Shown piece by piece: positions 8,224-16,362 of a stretch of 64,000 bases of DNA (positions are counted from its first letter, which is position 1; each line of letters begins with the position of its first letter). Location of the stretch: the NCBI RefSeq assembly GCF_024622195.1, contig NZ_JANKBI010000005.1:186001-250000 (forward strand). Reading direction: 5' to 3'. The stretch is from Murimonas intestini. GTDB taxonomy: Bacteria; Bacillota; Clostridia; Lachnospirales; Lachnospiraceae. The notes beneath the pieces were generated by a model that was not told the DNA's origin, ran no database searches, and saw only the letters and a program-made list of their open reading frames with translations. A program made the translations under genes and the position numbers.

Positions 8224-9183
8224 TTATTCGTCGCTTGGATTAAGCTGTAAGCCAAGCTCCTTTAATTTGCCTAAAACCTCTTCTAATGATTTACGTCCTA
8301 AATTACGAACTTTCATCATGTCTTCTGAAGTTCTGTTGCACAATTCTTCAACGGTATTGATACCGGCTCTCTTTAAGCAGTTATAGGAACGAACAGATAA
8401 CTCTAACTCGTCAATGTTCATTTCCAATACTTTTTCTTTTTCATTGTCTTCTTTTTCAATCATTACTTCTGCGGATTTCGCATTTTCTGATAAGTCAATA
8501 AACAAGCTTAAGTGTGCGCTCAGGACTTTTGCAGCCAGGCTGACTGCTTCATCCGGCGCCAGAGTACCGTTTGTAAATACATCTAATGTCAGCTTATCGT
8601 AATCGGTAATCTGACCTACACGGGTGTTCTGAACAGTCAGATTGACACGCTCTACAGGTGTGTAGATAGCGTCCACAGCGATAACACCGATAGGCATATC
8701 ATCTGTCTTGCCTTTATCTGCGCTCACATAGCCTCTGCCCTTCGTGATGGTGAGTTCCATGTAAAGCTTACTGTCAGCACCGCCGTTTAAGGTTGCGATA
8801 ACCTGGTCGGGGTTCAGTATCTCGATATCCTGATCTGCCTGGATATCTGCACCAGTAACTACGCCTTCGCCTTCAAATTCAATATAGGCAACTTTTGCTT
8901 CATTCGTCTCACTGTTATTCTTAATAGCCAGTGATTTGATGTTCATAATAATTTCGGTAACGTCTTCTTTTACACCAGGAATGGAACTGAATTCATGAAG
9001 TACACCTTCAATCTTCACCTGGCTCACTGCTGCTCCAGGTAATGAAGACAGCATGATTCTCCGAAGGGAATTGCCCAGTGTTGTTCCATAACCTCTTTCA
9101 AGAGGCTCAACAACAAATCTTCCGTATTTCTTGTCGTCTGATATCTCAGTTATCTCAATTTTTGGTTTATTAAAATCGAACAC
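8224..9183 (-). CDS. rpoA: DNA-directed RNA polymerase subunit alpha
   Basis: The 319-residue alpha subunit. The N-terminal assembly domain (about 1-230) carries the LRRIMLSSLPG dimerisation motif. A charged linker (about 232-248) joins the C-terminal HhH domain (about 250-319; VRSYNCLKRAGINTVEEL), which binds UP elements and activators. The start codon is GTG, nine bases after AGGAGG. It lies between rpsD and rplQ in the standard alpha operon. Confidence 0.98.
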   Translation of the reverse strand: MFDFNKPKIEITEISDDKKYGRFVVEPLERGYGTTLGNSLRRIMLSSLPGAAVSQVKIEGVLHEFSSIPGVKEDVTEIIMNIKSLAIKNNSETNEAKVAYIEFEGEGVVTGADIQADQDIEILNPDQVIATLNGGADSKLYMELTITKGRGYVSADKGKTDDMPIGVIAVDAIYTPVERVNLTVQNTRVGQITDYDKLTLDVFTNGTLAPDEAVSLAAKVLSAHLSLFIDLSENAKSAEVMIEKEDNEKEKVLEMNIDELELSVRSYNCLKRAGINTVEELCNRTSEDMMKVRNLGRKSLEEVLGKLKELGLQLNPSDE

Positions 9184-9239
9184 TACAATGCCCCTCCTTT
9201 TGGGTTATCTTTGTTTTGAGGGTTTCGAAATCACTTTAA

Positions 9240-9833
9240 TTATTTAGAATATAATTCGACGATAAGCATTTCATCAACCGGCACATCGATAACTTCTCTT
9301 GCAGGAAGTTCCTTTACTGTGCCCTTTAAAGCTTCCTGGTCAGCCTCTAACCACTCCGGAACAAGTCTTCCGCCTGTAGCTTCCAGGATATCTTTATATC
9401 TCTGGGAACCTTTGCATTTTTCTTTGATTTCCACAGTGTCACCAGCTTTTACTAAGTAAGAAGGAATGTTAACCTGCTTTCCGTTTACCATAACATGCTT
9501 ATGGTCAACGATCTGCCTTGCTTCTTTCCTTGTTCTGGCAAATCCTAAACGGTAGATTACATTATCAAGTCTGCTCTCTAATGTGATCATCAGGTTAGGG
9601 CCTGTCATACCCGGCATTTTTTCAGCCTTCTCATAATAGTTTCTGAAAGGTTTTTCCAGAACGCCATAGATGAATTTTGCTTTCTGTTTTTCTCTTAACT
9701 GTAAACCATACTCACTTACTTTACGGTTTGCTCTCTTTAATTCTCTGGTTGATTTTTTATCAATTCCTAAATATACCGGATCCAGACCGAGTGAACGGCA
9801 TCTTTTAAGAACAGGAACTCTATTAACTGCCAT
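9240..9833 (-). CDS. rpsD: 30S ribosomal protein S4
   Basis: A 197-residue 16S rRNA-binding assembly protein. The S4 RNA-binding domain (about 85-150; RLDNVIYRLGFARTRKEARQIVDHKHVMVNG) is complete. The N-terminal zinc-type cysteine cluster of some S4 proteins is absent. It sits within the alpha operon (rpsM-rpsK-rpsD-rpoA-rplQ). S4 is the translational repressor of the E. coli alpha operon, so its presence here matters for the structured region upstream of rpsM. Confidence 0.97.
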   Translation of the reverse strand: MAVNRVPVLKRCRSLGLDPVYLGIDKKSTRELKRANRKVSEYGLQLREKQKAKFIYGVLEKPFRNYYEKAEKMPGMTGPNLMITLESRLDNVIYRLGFARTRKEARQIVDHKHVMVNGKQVNIPSYLVKAGDTVEIKEKCKGSQRYKDILEATGGRLVPEWLEADQEALKGTVKELPAREVIDVPVDEMLIVELYSK

Positions 9834-9850
9834 TTTAACTTTCCTCCTGA

Positions 9851-10246
9851 TTAGACTCTTCTACGTTTTGGTGGACGGCATCCGTTATGCGGAACCGGAG
9901 TTACGTCTCTGATACTTGTTACTTCAAGACCACATGCCTGAAGGGCACGGATTGCTGCTTCACGTCCTGAACCAGGTCCTTTAACAAAAACATCCACTGT
10001 TTTAAGGCCATGTACTAAAGCTGCTTTTGTAGCAGTTTCAGCTGCCATCTGAGCTGCATATGGAGTAGATTTCCTTGAACCTCTAAATCCCAGACCACCG
10101 GCACTTGCCCATGATAAAGCATTTCCTTCAGCATCTGTCAATGTTACGATTGTGTTATTGAAAGATGACTGGATATGTGCCTGTCCGCGTTCAACGTTTT
10201 TTCTGACACGCTTTTTTGTCACTTTTTTGGTAACTTTTTTAGCCAT
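9851..10246 (-). CDS. rpsK: 30S ribosomal protein S11
   Basis: A 131-residue platform protein of the small subunit. A lysine-rich N-terminus is followed by the conserved core (HIQSSFNNTIVTLTD, then FRGSRKSTPYAAQ) and the C-terminal PHNGCRPPKRRRV. Standard position in the alpha operon, 17 bp before rpsD. Confidence 0.98.
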   Translation of the reverse strand: MAKKVTKKVTKKRVRKNVERGQAHIQSSFNNTIVTLTDAEGNALSWASAGGLGFRGSRKSTPYAAQMAAETATKAALVHGLKTVDVFVKGPGSGREAAIRALQACGLEVTSIRDVTPVPHNGCRPPKRRRV

Positions 10247-10315
10247 TTTAAACTAACCTACTTTCTCGTTTTCTAAATTAATGTGTTTATATAATAGACC
10301 GCACCGGAATCATGC

Positions 10316-10346
10316 TGCACTTAGCAGCCTGCATCCCTTAAGTGCA
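10316..10346 (-). other. Hairpin directly after the rpsM stop codon
   Basis: TGCACTTA (10316-10323) and TAAGTGCA (10339-10346) form a perfect 8-bp stem that abuts the rpsM stop. It lies in a 100-bp gap before rpsK, long for this compact operon. There is no T-tract, so RNA processing or stabilisation is more likely than termination. Confidence 0.5.
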
Positions 10347-10715
10347 CTATTTCTTCTTGTTTGCAACAGTTCTCTTAGGACCTTTTCTGGTTCTTGCATT
10401 TGTCTTAGTCTTCTGTCCACGTACAGGAAGTCCCTTCCTGTGACGGATTCCCCTGTAGCATCCGATCTCCTGAAGTCTCTTGATGTTCATGGCGATCTCT
10501 CTTCTTAAATCACCTTCTACAGTCTGAGATTCATCAATAACGTCACGGATTCTTCCTACTTCCTCATCTGTCAGATCTCTGACACGAGTACTCGGATCTA
10601 CCTTTGCTTCTGCAAGGATTCTGTTTGAGCTTGTTCTACCAATACCATAGATATAAGTCAAGCCGATTTCTACACGTTTTTCTCTTGGTAAGTCTACACC
10701 AGCAATACGAGCCAT
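10347..10715 (-). CDS. rpsM: 30S ribosomal protein S13
   Basis: A 122-residue head protein contacting the P-site tRNA and the subunit bridge. It starts MARIAGVDLPREKR, has the helix-turn-helix region YIYGIGRTSSNRIL and ends in the basic tail GQKTKTNARTRKGPKRT. Its GGAGG ribosome-binding site (10726-10730) lies 10 nt after a segment that can form one half of a pseudoknot stem (10741-10748). Confidence 0.98.
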   Translation of the reverse strand: MARIAGVDLPREKRVEIGLTYIYGIGRTSSNRILAEAKVDPSTRVRDLTDEEVGRIRDVIDESQTVEGDLRREIAMNIKRLQEIGCYRGIRHRKGLPVRGQKTKTNARTRKGPKRTVANKKK

Positions 10716-10740
10716 GTAATTTTTTCCTCCATTTTCTGCT

Positions 10741-10980
10741 GACAGCTTTTTTTGTACAGCCCACTGTCCCGGGCGGACAATGTCTGAAATGTGTGTACTC
10801 TGAAGCTGTCTTAAGTTATATTGTCCCTAATTGAGATGCCAGGTTGGGCATCCAGCCGCATTTTAGATACGACCTTTCCGTAAGTATAGATATAAGAAGA
10901 CATGGTACCTGCTGAGCCTTCCGCTGGTTTCCCAGACCTTACGGTATTATAAGCAATATAAATGTGAATCAAGTTCACTC
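10741..10980 (-). ncRNA. Candidate structured leader of rpsM with a pseudoknot
   Basis: The 335 bp between rpmJ and rpsM carry no gene but several pairings on the minus strand. GGACAAT (10820-10826) pairs with ATTGTCC (10775-10781). GACAGCTT (10803-10810), in the loop of that stem, pairs with AAGCTGTC (10741-10748) just before the ribosome-binding site, giving an H-type pseudoknot. Further upstream are a GATGCC/GGCATC hairpin (10835-10852), a CCGTAAG/CTTACGG stem (10878-10944) enclosing a CTGG-GAAA-CCAG tetraloop (10924-10935), and GTGAA/TTCAC (10966-10980). E. coli S4 represses the same operon through an rpsM-leader pseudoknot; equivalence here is inference. Confidence 0.6.
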
Positions 10981-11050
10981 TATATTCTTATCAGCACGAA
11001 CAACTAAGCCGCGTGGTTCATGCTGCAGCCGCACAATAAACCTCACAAAC

Positions 11051-11164
11051 TTAACCTTGTCTCTGTTTGTGTTTCGGATTTTCACAGATTACTCTGATGC
11101 TACCCTTTCTTTTGATGATCTTGCATTTCTCGCAAATTGGTTTAACTGATGATCTAACCTTCAT
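11051..11164 (-). CDS. rpmJ: 50S ribosomal protein L36
   Basis: A 37-residue zinc-ribbon protein of the large subunit. It starts MKVRSSVKPICEKC and has ligands C-x2-C-x12-C-x4-H (C11, C14, C27, H32 spacing). The longest open frame begins 40 codons earlier, but AAAGGAGG is placed before this ATG. It is preceded by its own promoter at 11256-11284. Confidence 0.96.
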   Translation of the reverse strand: MKVRSSVKPICEKCKIIKRKGSIRVICENPKHKQRQG

Positions 11165-11255
11165 TGTGGTAAATCCTCCTTTCATACCGATTGGCCGCCC
11201 TTTTTTGGGCATAATAAGGCATAAAAAATACACCTCTTTACAAAGTACGAGTGTT

Positions 11256-11284
11256 ATTATAGCATCTGTATACAAAAAAAGCAA
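11256..11284 (-). promoter_or_regulatory. Internal sigma-A promoter before rpmJ
   Basis: TTGCTT (11279-11284) and TATAAT (11256-11261) on the minus strand with a 17-bp spacer. It lies in the 234-bp gap between infA and rpmJ and would drive rpmJ-rpsM-rpsK-rpsD-rpoA-rplQ separately from the S10-spc part. Confidence 0.8.
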
Positions 11285-11318
11285 GTGTTATATTTAAAAA
11301 ATTATACCTGGATATGTA

Positions 11319-11354
11319 AAACAGCAAGACACCAGATCCGATGCCTCACTGTTT
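11319..11354 (-). terminator. Terminator-like hairpin after infA
   Basis: On the minus strand 15 bases (11340-11354, beginning AAACAG) pair with 11319-11333 (ending CTGTTT), with several G-U pairs, a 6-base loop and TTTTAC after it. With the promoter at 11256-11284 it marks a transcription unit boundary inside the ribosomal cluster. Confidence 0.65.
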
Positions 11355-11398
11355 CCATTATCAGCTTAAATTCTATTATATACAGAATTAAAAATGCC

Positions 11399-11617
11399 TT
11401 ATTTATCTCTCCATATGATCCTGCCCTTAGAGAGGTCATACGGTGACATTTCTATAGTTACCTTATCTCCCGGCAGGATACGGATAAAATTCATGCGGAG
11501 CTTTCCGCTGATATGTGCCAGTATCTCATGCTTATTCTCAAGTTCTACCCTGAACATTGCATTTGGGAGCTTTTCTAATACGGTTCCTTCTACTTCAATA
11601 ACATCTGCTTTTGACAT
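11399..11617 (-). CDS. infA: Translation initiation factor IF-1
   Basis: A 72-residue S1/OB-fold factor that occupies the ribosomal A site during initiation. It has MSKADVIEVEGTVLEKLPNA, the SGKLRMNFIRILPGDKVTIEMSPYDLSKGRI core and ends WRDK. One base separates it from the upstream KOW-domain gene, so the two are coupled. Confidence 0.98.
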   Translation of the reverse strand: MSKADVIEVEGTVLEKLPNAMFRVELENKHEILAHISGKLRMNFIRILPGDKVTIEMSPYDLSKGRIIWRDK

Positions 11618-11618
11618 C

Positions 11619-11897
11619 TTAAACCTCCTGAATCGAATTTGTCATCTTAAGACTTTTTAGTATTCGTTTAATTTCTTCATTTTTATATTCTCTGTCTATA
11701 CTGTCCCTGGAGCCCTCCGGCACAGATTTAATAACCTGCATATGCATCAGTTTTTTCTTCTTCGGCCGTTCTGCAGTCCTCAGCCTCCCGTCCGCAAGAT
11801 ATGCATAATCACCTTCCAGCTTCAGTATCAGATATAAATGACCTCTGTCATGACCCGCCATAGATATGGCTGCCATCCCTGCCTGAACTCTTTCCAT
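11619..11897 (-). CDS. KOW-domain RNA-binding protein
   Basis: A 92-residue basic protein related to the L14e/L6e/L27e KOW family. The N-terminal half holds the beta-barrel KOW motif (AGHDRGHLYLILKLEGDYAYLADG); the C-terminal half is lysine-rich and charged. It lies between map and infA, a placement typical of clostridia. Its role is presumed to be ribosome-associated. Function is unproven, but conserved position supports a translation-linked role. Confidence 0.85.
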   Translation of the reverse strand: MERVQAGMAAISMAGHDRGHLYLILKLEGDYAYLADGRLRTAERPKKKKLMHMQVIKSVPEGSRDSIDREYKNEEIKRILKSLKMTNSIQEV

Positions 11898-11909
11898 TCC
11901 GGCACCTCT

Positions 11910-12674
11910 TCATTCATTTAAGCGGCCAAGTGTAAGAATTTCCGGCTCACCTTCAGTAATCAGCACCGTGTTCTCGTAATGTGCTGAAAGAGATCCGTCC
12001 TCCGTCACTACAGTCCAGTCATCATCCAGCCACTCCACATCATAGCGTCCTGCGTTTATCATAGGCTCTATAGCCAGCGTCATGCCGGGTACAAGACGTA
12101 TTCCCCTGCGCTTCTGATGGAAATTAGGTATCTGCGGGTCTTCATGAAGCGCATGGCCTATTCCGTGGCCCACAAGATCACGTACTACACCGTATCCAAA
12201 GCTTTCCGCATATGCGCCGATCGCATTGGAGATATCATGGAGATGGTTTCCTGCCTTTGCAAACTCTATTCCTTTGAAAAAGCTCTCTCTCGTCACATCC
12301 ATGAGTTTCTGTGCTTCCTTACTGATCTCACCTACAGCGTGAGTCCTGGCCGCATCTGAGTGCATTCCCTGATAGATAAGCCCTGCATCCAGGCTGACAA
12401 TGTCGCCTTCTTTTAATATATGGTCCTTACGGGGTATCCCATGCACCACTTCATCGTTCACTGATACACAGATGGACGCCGGATACCCGTTGTAATGAAG
12501 AAAATTCGGAGTACATCCAAAGCTTCTGATAATCTGCTCACCCAGGTGATCGATCTCCCAGGTAGAGATGCCGGGCTTTACAGCCTTGCCCAATTCGTCA
12601 TGAACGATTTCAAGGAGCCTTCCGGCTTCTCTCATCAGTTCGATTTCCTTTGCAGACTTTATTGTTACTGACAT
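11910..12674 (-). CDS. map: Methionine aminopeptidase, type I
   Basis: A 254-residue metallopeptidase that removes the initiator methionine. The five metal ligands of the pita-bread fold are visible: two Asp in SLDAGLIYQGMHSDAART, His in GHGIGHALHEDP, Glu in AIEPMI and Glu in YENTVLITEGEPEI. It lies 5 bp downstream of adk in the spc operon, the usual Gram-positive order. Confidence 0.98.
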   Translation of the reverse strand: MSVTIKSAKEIELMREAGRLLEIVHDELGKAVKPGISTWEIDHLGEQIIRSFGCTPNFLHYNGYPASICVSVNDEVVHGIPRKDHILKEGDIVSLDAGLIYQGMHSDAARTHAVGEISKEAQKLMDVTRESFFKGIEFAKAGNHLHDISNAIGAYAESFGYGVVRDLVGHGIGHALHEDPQIPNFHQKRRGIRLVPGMTLAIEPMINAGRYDVEWLDDDWTVVTEDGSLSAHYENTVLITEGEPEILTLGRLNE

Positions 12675-12679
12675 ACTAT

Positions 12680-13324
12680 TTACGCTCCTAAAATTTGCAC
12701 GATAGCCGCAAAGACATCGTCCATATCAACGGTGCCGTCTACTTCTCTGAGCACTCCGGCAGAGCCATAGTACTCGATCAGCGGCTGTGTCTGTTCATGA
12801 TAAACATTCAGACGTTTCTTAACAGTTTCCGGCTTGTCATCATCTCTTAAGATCAGTTTTTCGCCGCAGATATCGCATACACCTTCTGTCTTCGTCGGGT
12901 TGAACTCCACATGGTAGGTAGCGCCGCAGCCTACACATGCCCTTCTTCCGCCCATTCTGTTTACGATATTCTCATCCGGTACTTCTACATTGATGGCATA
13001 GTCAATCTTCTCATTCAGCTTTGCCAGCGCCTCGTCGAGACACTGTGCCTGCGGGATGTTCCTTGGAAAACCATCCAGTATGTACCCGTTTTTGGCATCA
13101 TCCTGCTGGATGCGGTCAATTACAAGATCCACTGTCAGCTCATCCGGAACTAAAAGTCCCTGGTCCATGTAAGTCTTGGCTTTCTTGCCCAGCTCTGTTC
13201 CCTGCTTGATATTCGCGCGGAAGATATCTCCCGTAGAAATGTGGGGAATCCCATATTTCTCAGCTATTCTCTTGGCCTGAGTCCCTTTTCCTGCTCCCGG
13301 TGCGCCTAACATGATAATCTTCAT
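12680..13324 (-). CDS. adk: Adenylate kinase
   Basis: Converts ATP and AMP to two ADP; 214 residues, long form. P-loop GAPGAGKGT is at 7-15 and DGFPRN is the AMP-side motif. The LID domain carries a four-cysteine zinc site (CVGC and CDIC), typical of Gram-positive adenylate kinases. It follows secY after a 111-bp gap that contains a strong hairpin. Confidence 0.98.
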   Translation of the reverse strand: MKIIMLGAPGAGKGTQAKRIAEKYGIPHISTGDIFRANIKQGTELGKKAKTYMDQGLLVPDELTVDLVIDRIQQDDAKNGYILDGFPRNIPQAQCLDEALAKLNEKIDYAINVEVPDENIVNRMGGRRACVGCGATYHVEFNPTKTEGVCDICGEKLILRDDDKPETVKKRLNVYHEQTQPLIEYYGSAGVLREVDGTVDMDDVFAAIVQILGA

Positions 13325-13382
13325 AAACCCTACCTCCTATAAAATTTTGTTTATATAGTATTTTAGTGCACTATCCCACCCA

Positions 13383-13411
13383 CCGCATCCTGCACCTGCA
13401 GGATATGGCGG
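13383..13411 (-). other. Hairpin in the secY-adk gap
   Basis: Arms CCGC/GCGG (13383-13386, 13408-13411) and ATCCTGCA/TGCAGGAT (13387-13394, 13397-13404) form a two-part stem with a 3-base bulge. It sits in one of the few long gaps of the spc operon and has no T-tract. It may be a processing or attenuation site. Confidence 0.5.
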
Positions 13412-13435
13412 ATAAAGAAGCACACTTATTTTAAT

Positions 13436-14788
13436 TTAATCACTCAAGAAGCCTCTGTAGTTACGCACTAACATCTGGGACTCGATCTGTTTTAATGTCT
13501 CCAGCACTACGCCTACGATAATGATGATGGATGTTCCGCCAAAGGAAACATATGCACCGAACACGCCGTTAGCGACGATTGGAATCGTACAAACAATCAA
13601 AAGTCCGATTGCTCCTATAAATATGATATAATTCAATATTTTATTCAGATAGTCAGTTGTCGGTTTTCCTGGACGTATGCCCGGGATAAAACCACCCTGT
13701 TTTTTCATATTATCTGCTACTTCAATCGGGTTGAATGTAATTGAAGTATAGAAGTAGGCAAAGAATATGATAAGCACTGCATATACTACGAATCCGACTG
13801 TATAAATCGGTGCGCTTGGCTTAAACCAGTTCTGCTGGCTTGTCATTCCCAGAATAGTCGCTCCTACGCCTGTACCGCCTGTCTTGCCCATAAATGTAGC
13901 TATGATGGACGGCATGGACATTAATGATGAAGCAAAGATTACAGGAATAACACCTGCAGTGTTAACTTTCAGCGGGATATGGGTGGACTGTCCGCCAACC
14001 ATTTTTCTTCCCTGCATTTTCTTCGCATACTGCACCGGAATCTTCCTCTGAGCATCGTTCAGAAGAATGACCAGGATTACAGTTACAACTACAACTGCCA
14101 GAATAATCAGCGCTGCGAGGGCACCTTTTGCTACCGTCTTGCCCTTTACAAAGTCATTGAAGAGACTTGTCAGATCAGACGGAACTCTGGACAGGATATT
14201 AATCATCAAGACTATAGAAATACCATTTCCTACACCCTTTTCAGTGATACGCTCACCGACCCACATAAGGAATGCAGAACCGGCTGTGAGCGCAACAACT
14301 ACCACGAGTACTGCGGAAGCTTGAGCTATAAAGCCTGCATCCGCCTGCCGCATAACAGGAATCAATCCCTGGTTGCCGAAGCCGATTGCCATTGCAATGG
14401 ACTCTATCAATGCCAATGCAACAGTTACATATCTGGTGATTGCTGTGATTTTCTTTCTTCCGTCTTCTCCATCCTTCTGCATCTCTTCCAGTTTAGGGAT
14501 AGCGATGGTAAGAAGCTGGATAATGATGGAAGATGTAATGTATGGTGTAATGTTCAATGCGAAAATAGACATCTTCTCAAAGGATCCGCCGGTGAATGCG
14601 CTGAAAAAGTTGAACGCACCGCCTGCGGCCTGCTGCTGTTTTGCAAACCAGTCTGAAAAGAAGCTCCTGTCAATGCCAGGCACTGGCAGCTGGGAGCCAA
14701 GCCTTACGACTACCAGCATAAACAATGTGAAGAGAATCTTATTACGCACGTCTTTAATCTTAAAGGCATTTCGCAGCGTCTCAAACAT
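13436..14788 (-). CDS. secY: Preprotein translocase subunit SecY
   Basis: The 450-residue core of the Sec protein-conducting channel, with ten membrane segments. The periplasmic plug region follows LGSQLPVPGIDRSF, and GERITEKGVGNGIS and the C-terminal cytoplasmic loops that contact SecA and ribosome are present. The start overlaps the rplO stop as TAATG, so translation is coupled. Confidence 0.98.
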   Translation of the reverse strand: MFETLRNAFKIKDVRNKILFTLFMLVVVRLGSQLPVPGIDRSFFSDWFAKQQQAAGGAFNFFSAFTGGSFEKMSIFALNITPYITSSIIIQLLTIAIPKLEEMQKDGEDGRKKITAITRYVTVALALIESIAMAIGFGNQGLIPVMRQADAGFIAQASAVLVVVVALTAGSAFLMWVGERITEKGVGNGISIVLMINILSRVPSDLTSLFNDFVKGKTVAKGALAALIILAVVVVTVILVILLNDAQRKIPVQYAKKMQGRKMVGGQSTHIPLKVNTAGVIPVIFASSLMSMPSIIATFMGKTGGTGVGATILGMTSQQNWFKPSAPIYTVGFVVYAVLIIFFAYFYTSITFNPIEVADNMKKQGGFIPGIRPGKPTTDYLNKILNYIIFIGAIGLLIVCTIPIVANGVFGAYVSFGGTSIIIIVGVVLETLKQIESQMLVRNYRGFLSD

Positions 14789-15228
14789 TAGATCACCTCG
14801 GCTTTTCCACCCAGCGCTTCAATTTTTGTCTTAGCACTTTCGCTGAAGGCATTTACTTTAACAGTAAGCTTCTTTGTAAGTTCTCCGTTACCGAGGATCT
14901 TAACACCATCTTTTGCACTTTTGATGATTCCAGCTTCTAATAAAGTATCAATTGTAACTTCAGTATCATTGTCAAATCTTTCAAGAGTACTGATATTGAT
15001 AGCTTCGATATCCAGAGTGTTTCTGTTAGTGAAACCTCTCTTCGGGATACGTCTATATAAAGGCATCTGACCGCCTTCAAATCCTACTCTTGGTGCGCCT
15101 GAACGGGCTTTCTGGCCTTTGTGTCCCTTACCAGCTGTCTTGCCGTTTCCTGAACCGTGTCCACGTCCTCTTCTGAAGTTATCATTATGTGTTGAGCCTT
15201 CTGCCGGCCTTAAGTTTGATAAATCCAT
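14788..15228 (-). CDS. rplO: 50S ribosomal protein L15
   Basis: A 146-residue late-assembly protein. The glycine/basic N-terminal extension (GRGHGSGNGKTAGKGHKGQK) and the conserved FEGGQMPLYRRIPKRGF segment identify it. It lies between rpmD and secY in the standard order. Confidence 0.98.
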   Translation of the reverse strand: MDLSNLRPAEGSTHNDNFRRGRGHGSGNGKTAGKGHKGQKARSGAPRVGFEGGQMPLYRRIPKRGFTNRNTLDIEAINISTLERFDNDTEVTIDTLLEAGIIKSAKDGVKILGNGELTKKLTVKVNAFSESAKTKIEALGGKAEVI

Positions 15229-15252
15229 TTCGACACCTCCTTGTTGAATAAT

Positions 15253-15435
15253 TTAGATTTCTTCTACTTTCACTAAATGCTGAACCTGTTTTACCATTCC
15301 CAATGTAGCGGCATTGTTCGGAAGCTCAACAGATTTGTTGAGTTTCTTAAGACCAAGTGCTGCTACAGTAGCACGGTGTTTCGGGATAGCACAAATTGTA
15401 GATTTTACTAATGTAACTTTTAATTTATCTGCCAT
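15253..15435 (-). CDS. rpmD: 50S ribosomal protein L30
   Basis: A 60-residue bacterial-length L30, starting MADKLKVTLVKSTICAIPKHRATVAALGL. It lies between rpsE and rplO; the ferredoxin-like fold and length match the family. Confidence 0.97.
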   Translation of the reverse strand: MADKLKVTLVKSTICAIPKHRATVAALGLKKLNKSVELPNNAATLGMVKQVQHLVKVEEI

Positions 15436-15449
15436 TTTTAGAACCCTCC

Positions 15450-15959
15450 TTAAGCGCGAATGTCTTCAACAGATTTTCCGCGAAGCCTTGCAACTTCTTC
15501 TGGGGATTTAATCTGTTTTAAACCTTCCAGAGTAGCAAGTACTACGTTCTGCTTATTGTTAGAGCCCAGTGACTTTGTACGGATATTCTTAACGCCTGCC
15601 AGTTCCAGCACGCTACGTGCAGGACCGCCGGCGATAACACCAGTACCTTCAGGAGCTCTCTTAAGCAGTACGGAAGCGCCGCCGAATTTACCCTGAATGT
15701 CATGTGGGATACTAGCATTGTCATCCATTGCAACCTTGATCAGTTTCTTAGCTGCATCTTCTTTACCTTTACGGATAGCTTCCGGGATCTCAGCTGCTTT
15801 TCCTAAGCCTGCCCCAACGTGTCCATTGCCATCGCCGACAACAACCAAAGCTGTGAAACGGAAGTTACGACCACCTTTAACAACTTTTGTTACACGCTTG
15901 ATTGATACTACTTTTTCGTTCAACTCTAACTGACTAGCATCAATTATTGTATGTTTCAT
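15450..15959 (-). CDS. rpsE: 30S ribosomal protein S5
   Basis: A 169-residue small-subunit protein affecting decoding fidelity. The double-stranded-RNA-binding N-terminal domain (LNEKVVSIKRVTKVVKGGRN) and the S5 C-terminal domain (GTGVIAGGPARSVLELAGV) are intact. The order rplR-rpsE-rpmD is standard. Confidence 0.98.
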   Translation of the reverse strand: MKHTIIDASQLELNEKVVSIKRVTKVVKGGRNFRFTALVVVGDGNGHVGAGLGKAAEIPEAIRKGKEDAAKKLIKVAMDDNASIPHDIQGKFGGASVLLKRAPEGTGVIAGGPARSVLELAGVKNIRTKSLGSNNKQNVVLATLEGLKQIKSPEEVARLRGKSVEDIRA

Positions 15960-15976
15960 GTGTTCTTCCTCCTTGT

Positions 15977-16345
15977 CTAGAATTCAAGACCAGCTTCTCT
16001 GGCTGCATCTGCTAATGCTTTGATTTTTCCCTGATATATGAAGCCGCCTCTATCAAAGACAACAGTTGTAATACCTTTATCTAAAGCTTTCTTAGCGATT
16101 ACTTTTCCTAAATATGCTGCTGCATCAACGTTATTGGTTTTTTCCAGCTCTGCCTTTACATCCTTTTCAAGAGTGCTTGCTGCTGCCAGAGTACGTCCAA
16201 CGGTATCGTCAATAATTTGAGCATACATATGATTATTACTTCTAAACACTGCAAGACGCGGTCTTTCGGCTGTGCCGCTGAAACGATTGCGCAGTCTTTT
16301 GTGTTTTTTTACACGAACTTCAGTTCTTGATTCTTTACTAACCAT
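15977..16345 (-). CDS. rplR: 50S ribosomal protein L18
   Basis: A 122-residue 5S rRNA-binding protein of the central protuberance. The start is taken at the ATG of MVSKESR, nine bases after AGGAG; a GTG two codons earlier is too close to the ribosome-binding site. The RLRNRFSGTAERPRLAVFRSNNH region is diagnostic. Confidence 0.97.
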   Translation of the reverse strand: MVSKESRTEVRVKKHKRLRNRFSGTAERPRLAVFRSNNHMYAQIIDDTVGRTLAAASTLEKDVKAELEKTNNVDAAAYLGKVIAKKALDKGITTVVFDRGGFIYQGKIKALADAAREAGLEF

Positions 16346-16362
16346 TTTCACACTCTCCTTAA

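Noticed and set aside
13979..14656. Long plus-strand open frame (225 codons) opposite secY
   Set aside because: It is antisense to a clearly conserved gene, has no ribosome-binding site and reads low-complexity, Cys/His-rich sequence typical of a shadow frame.
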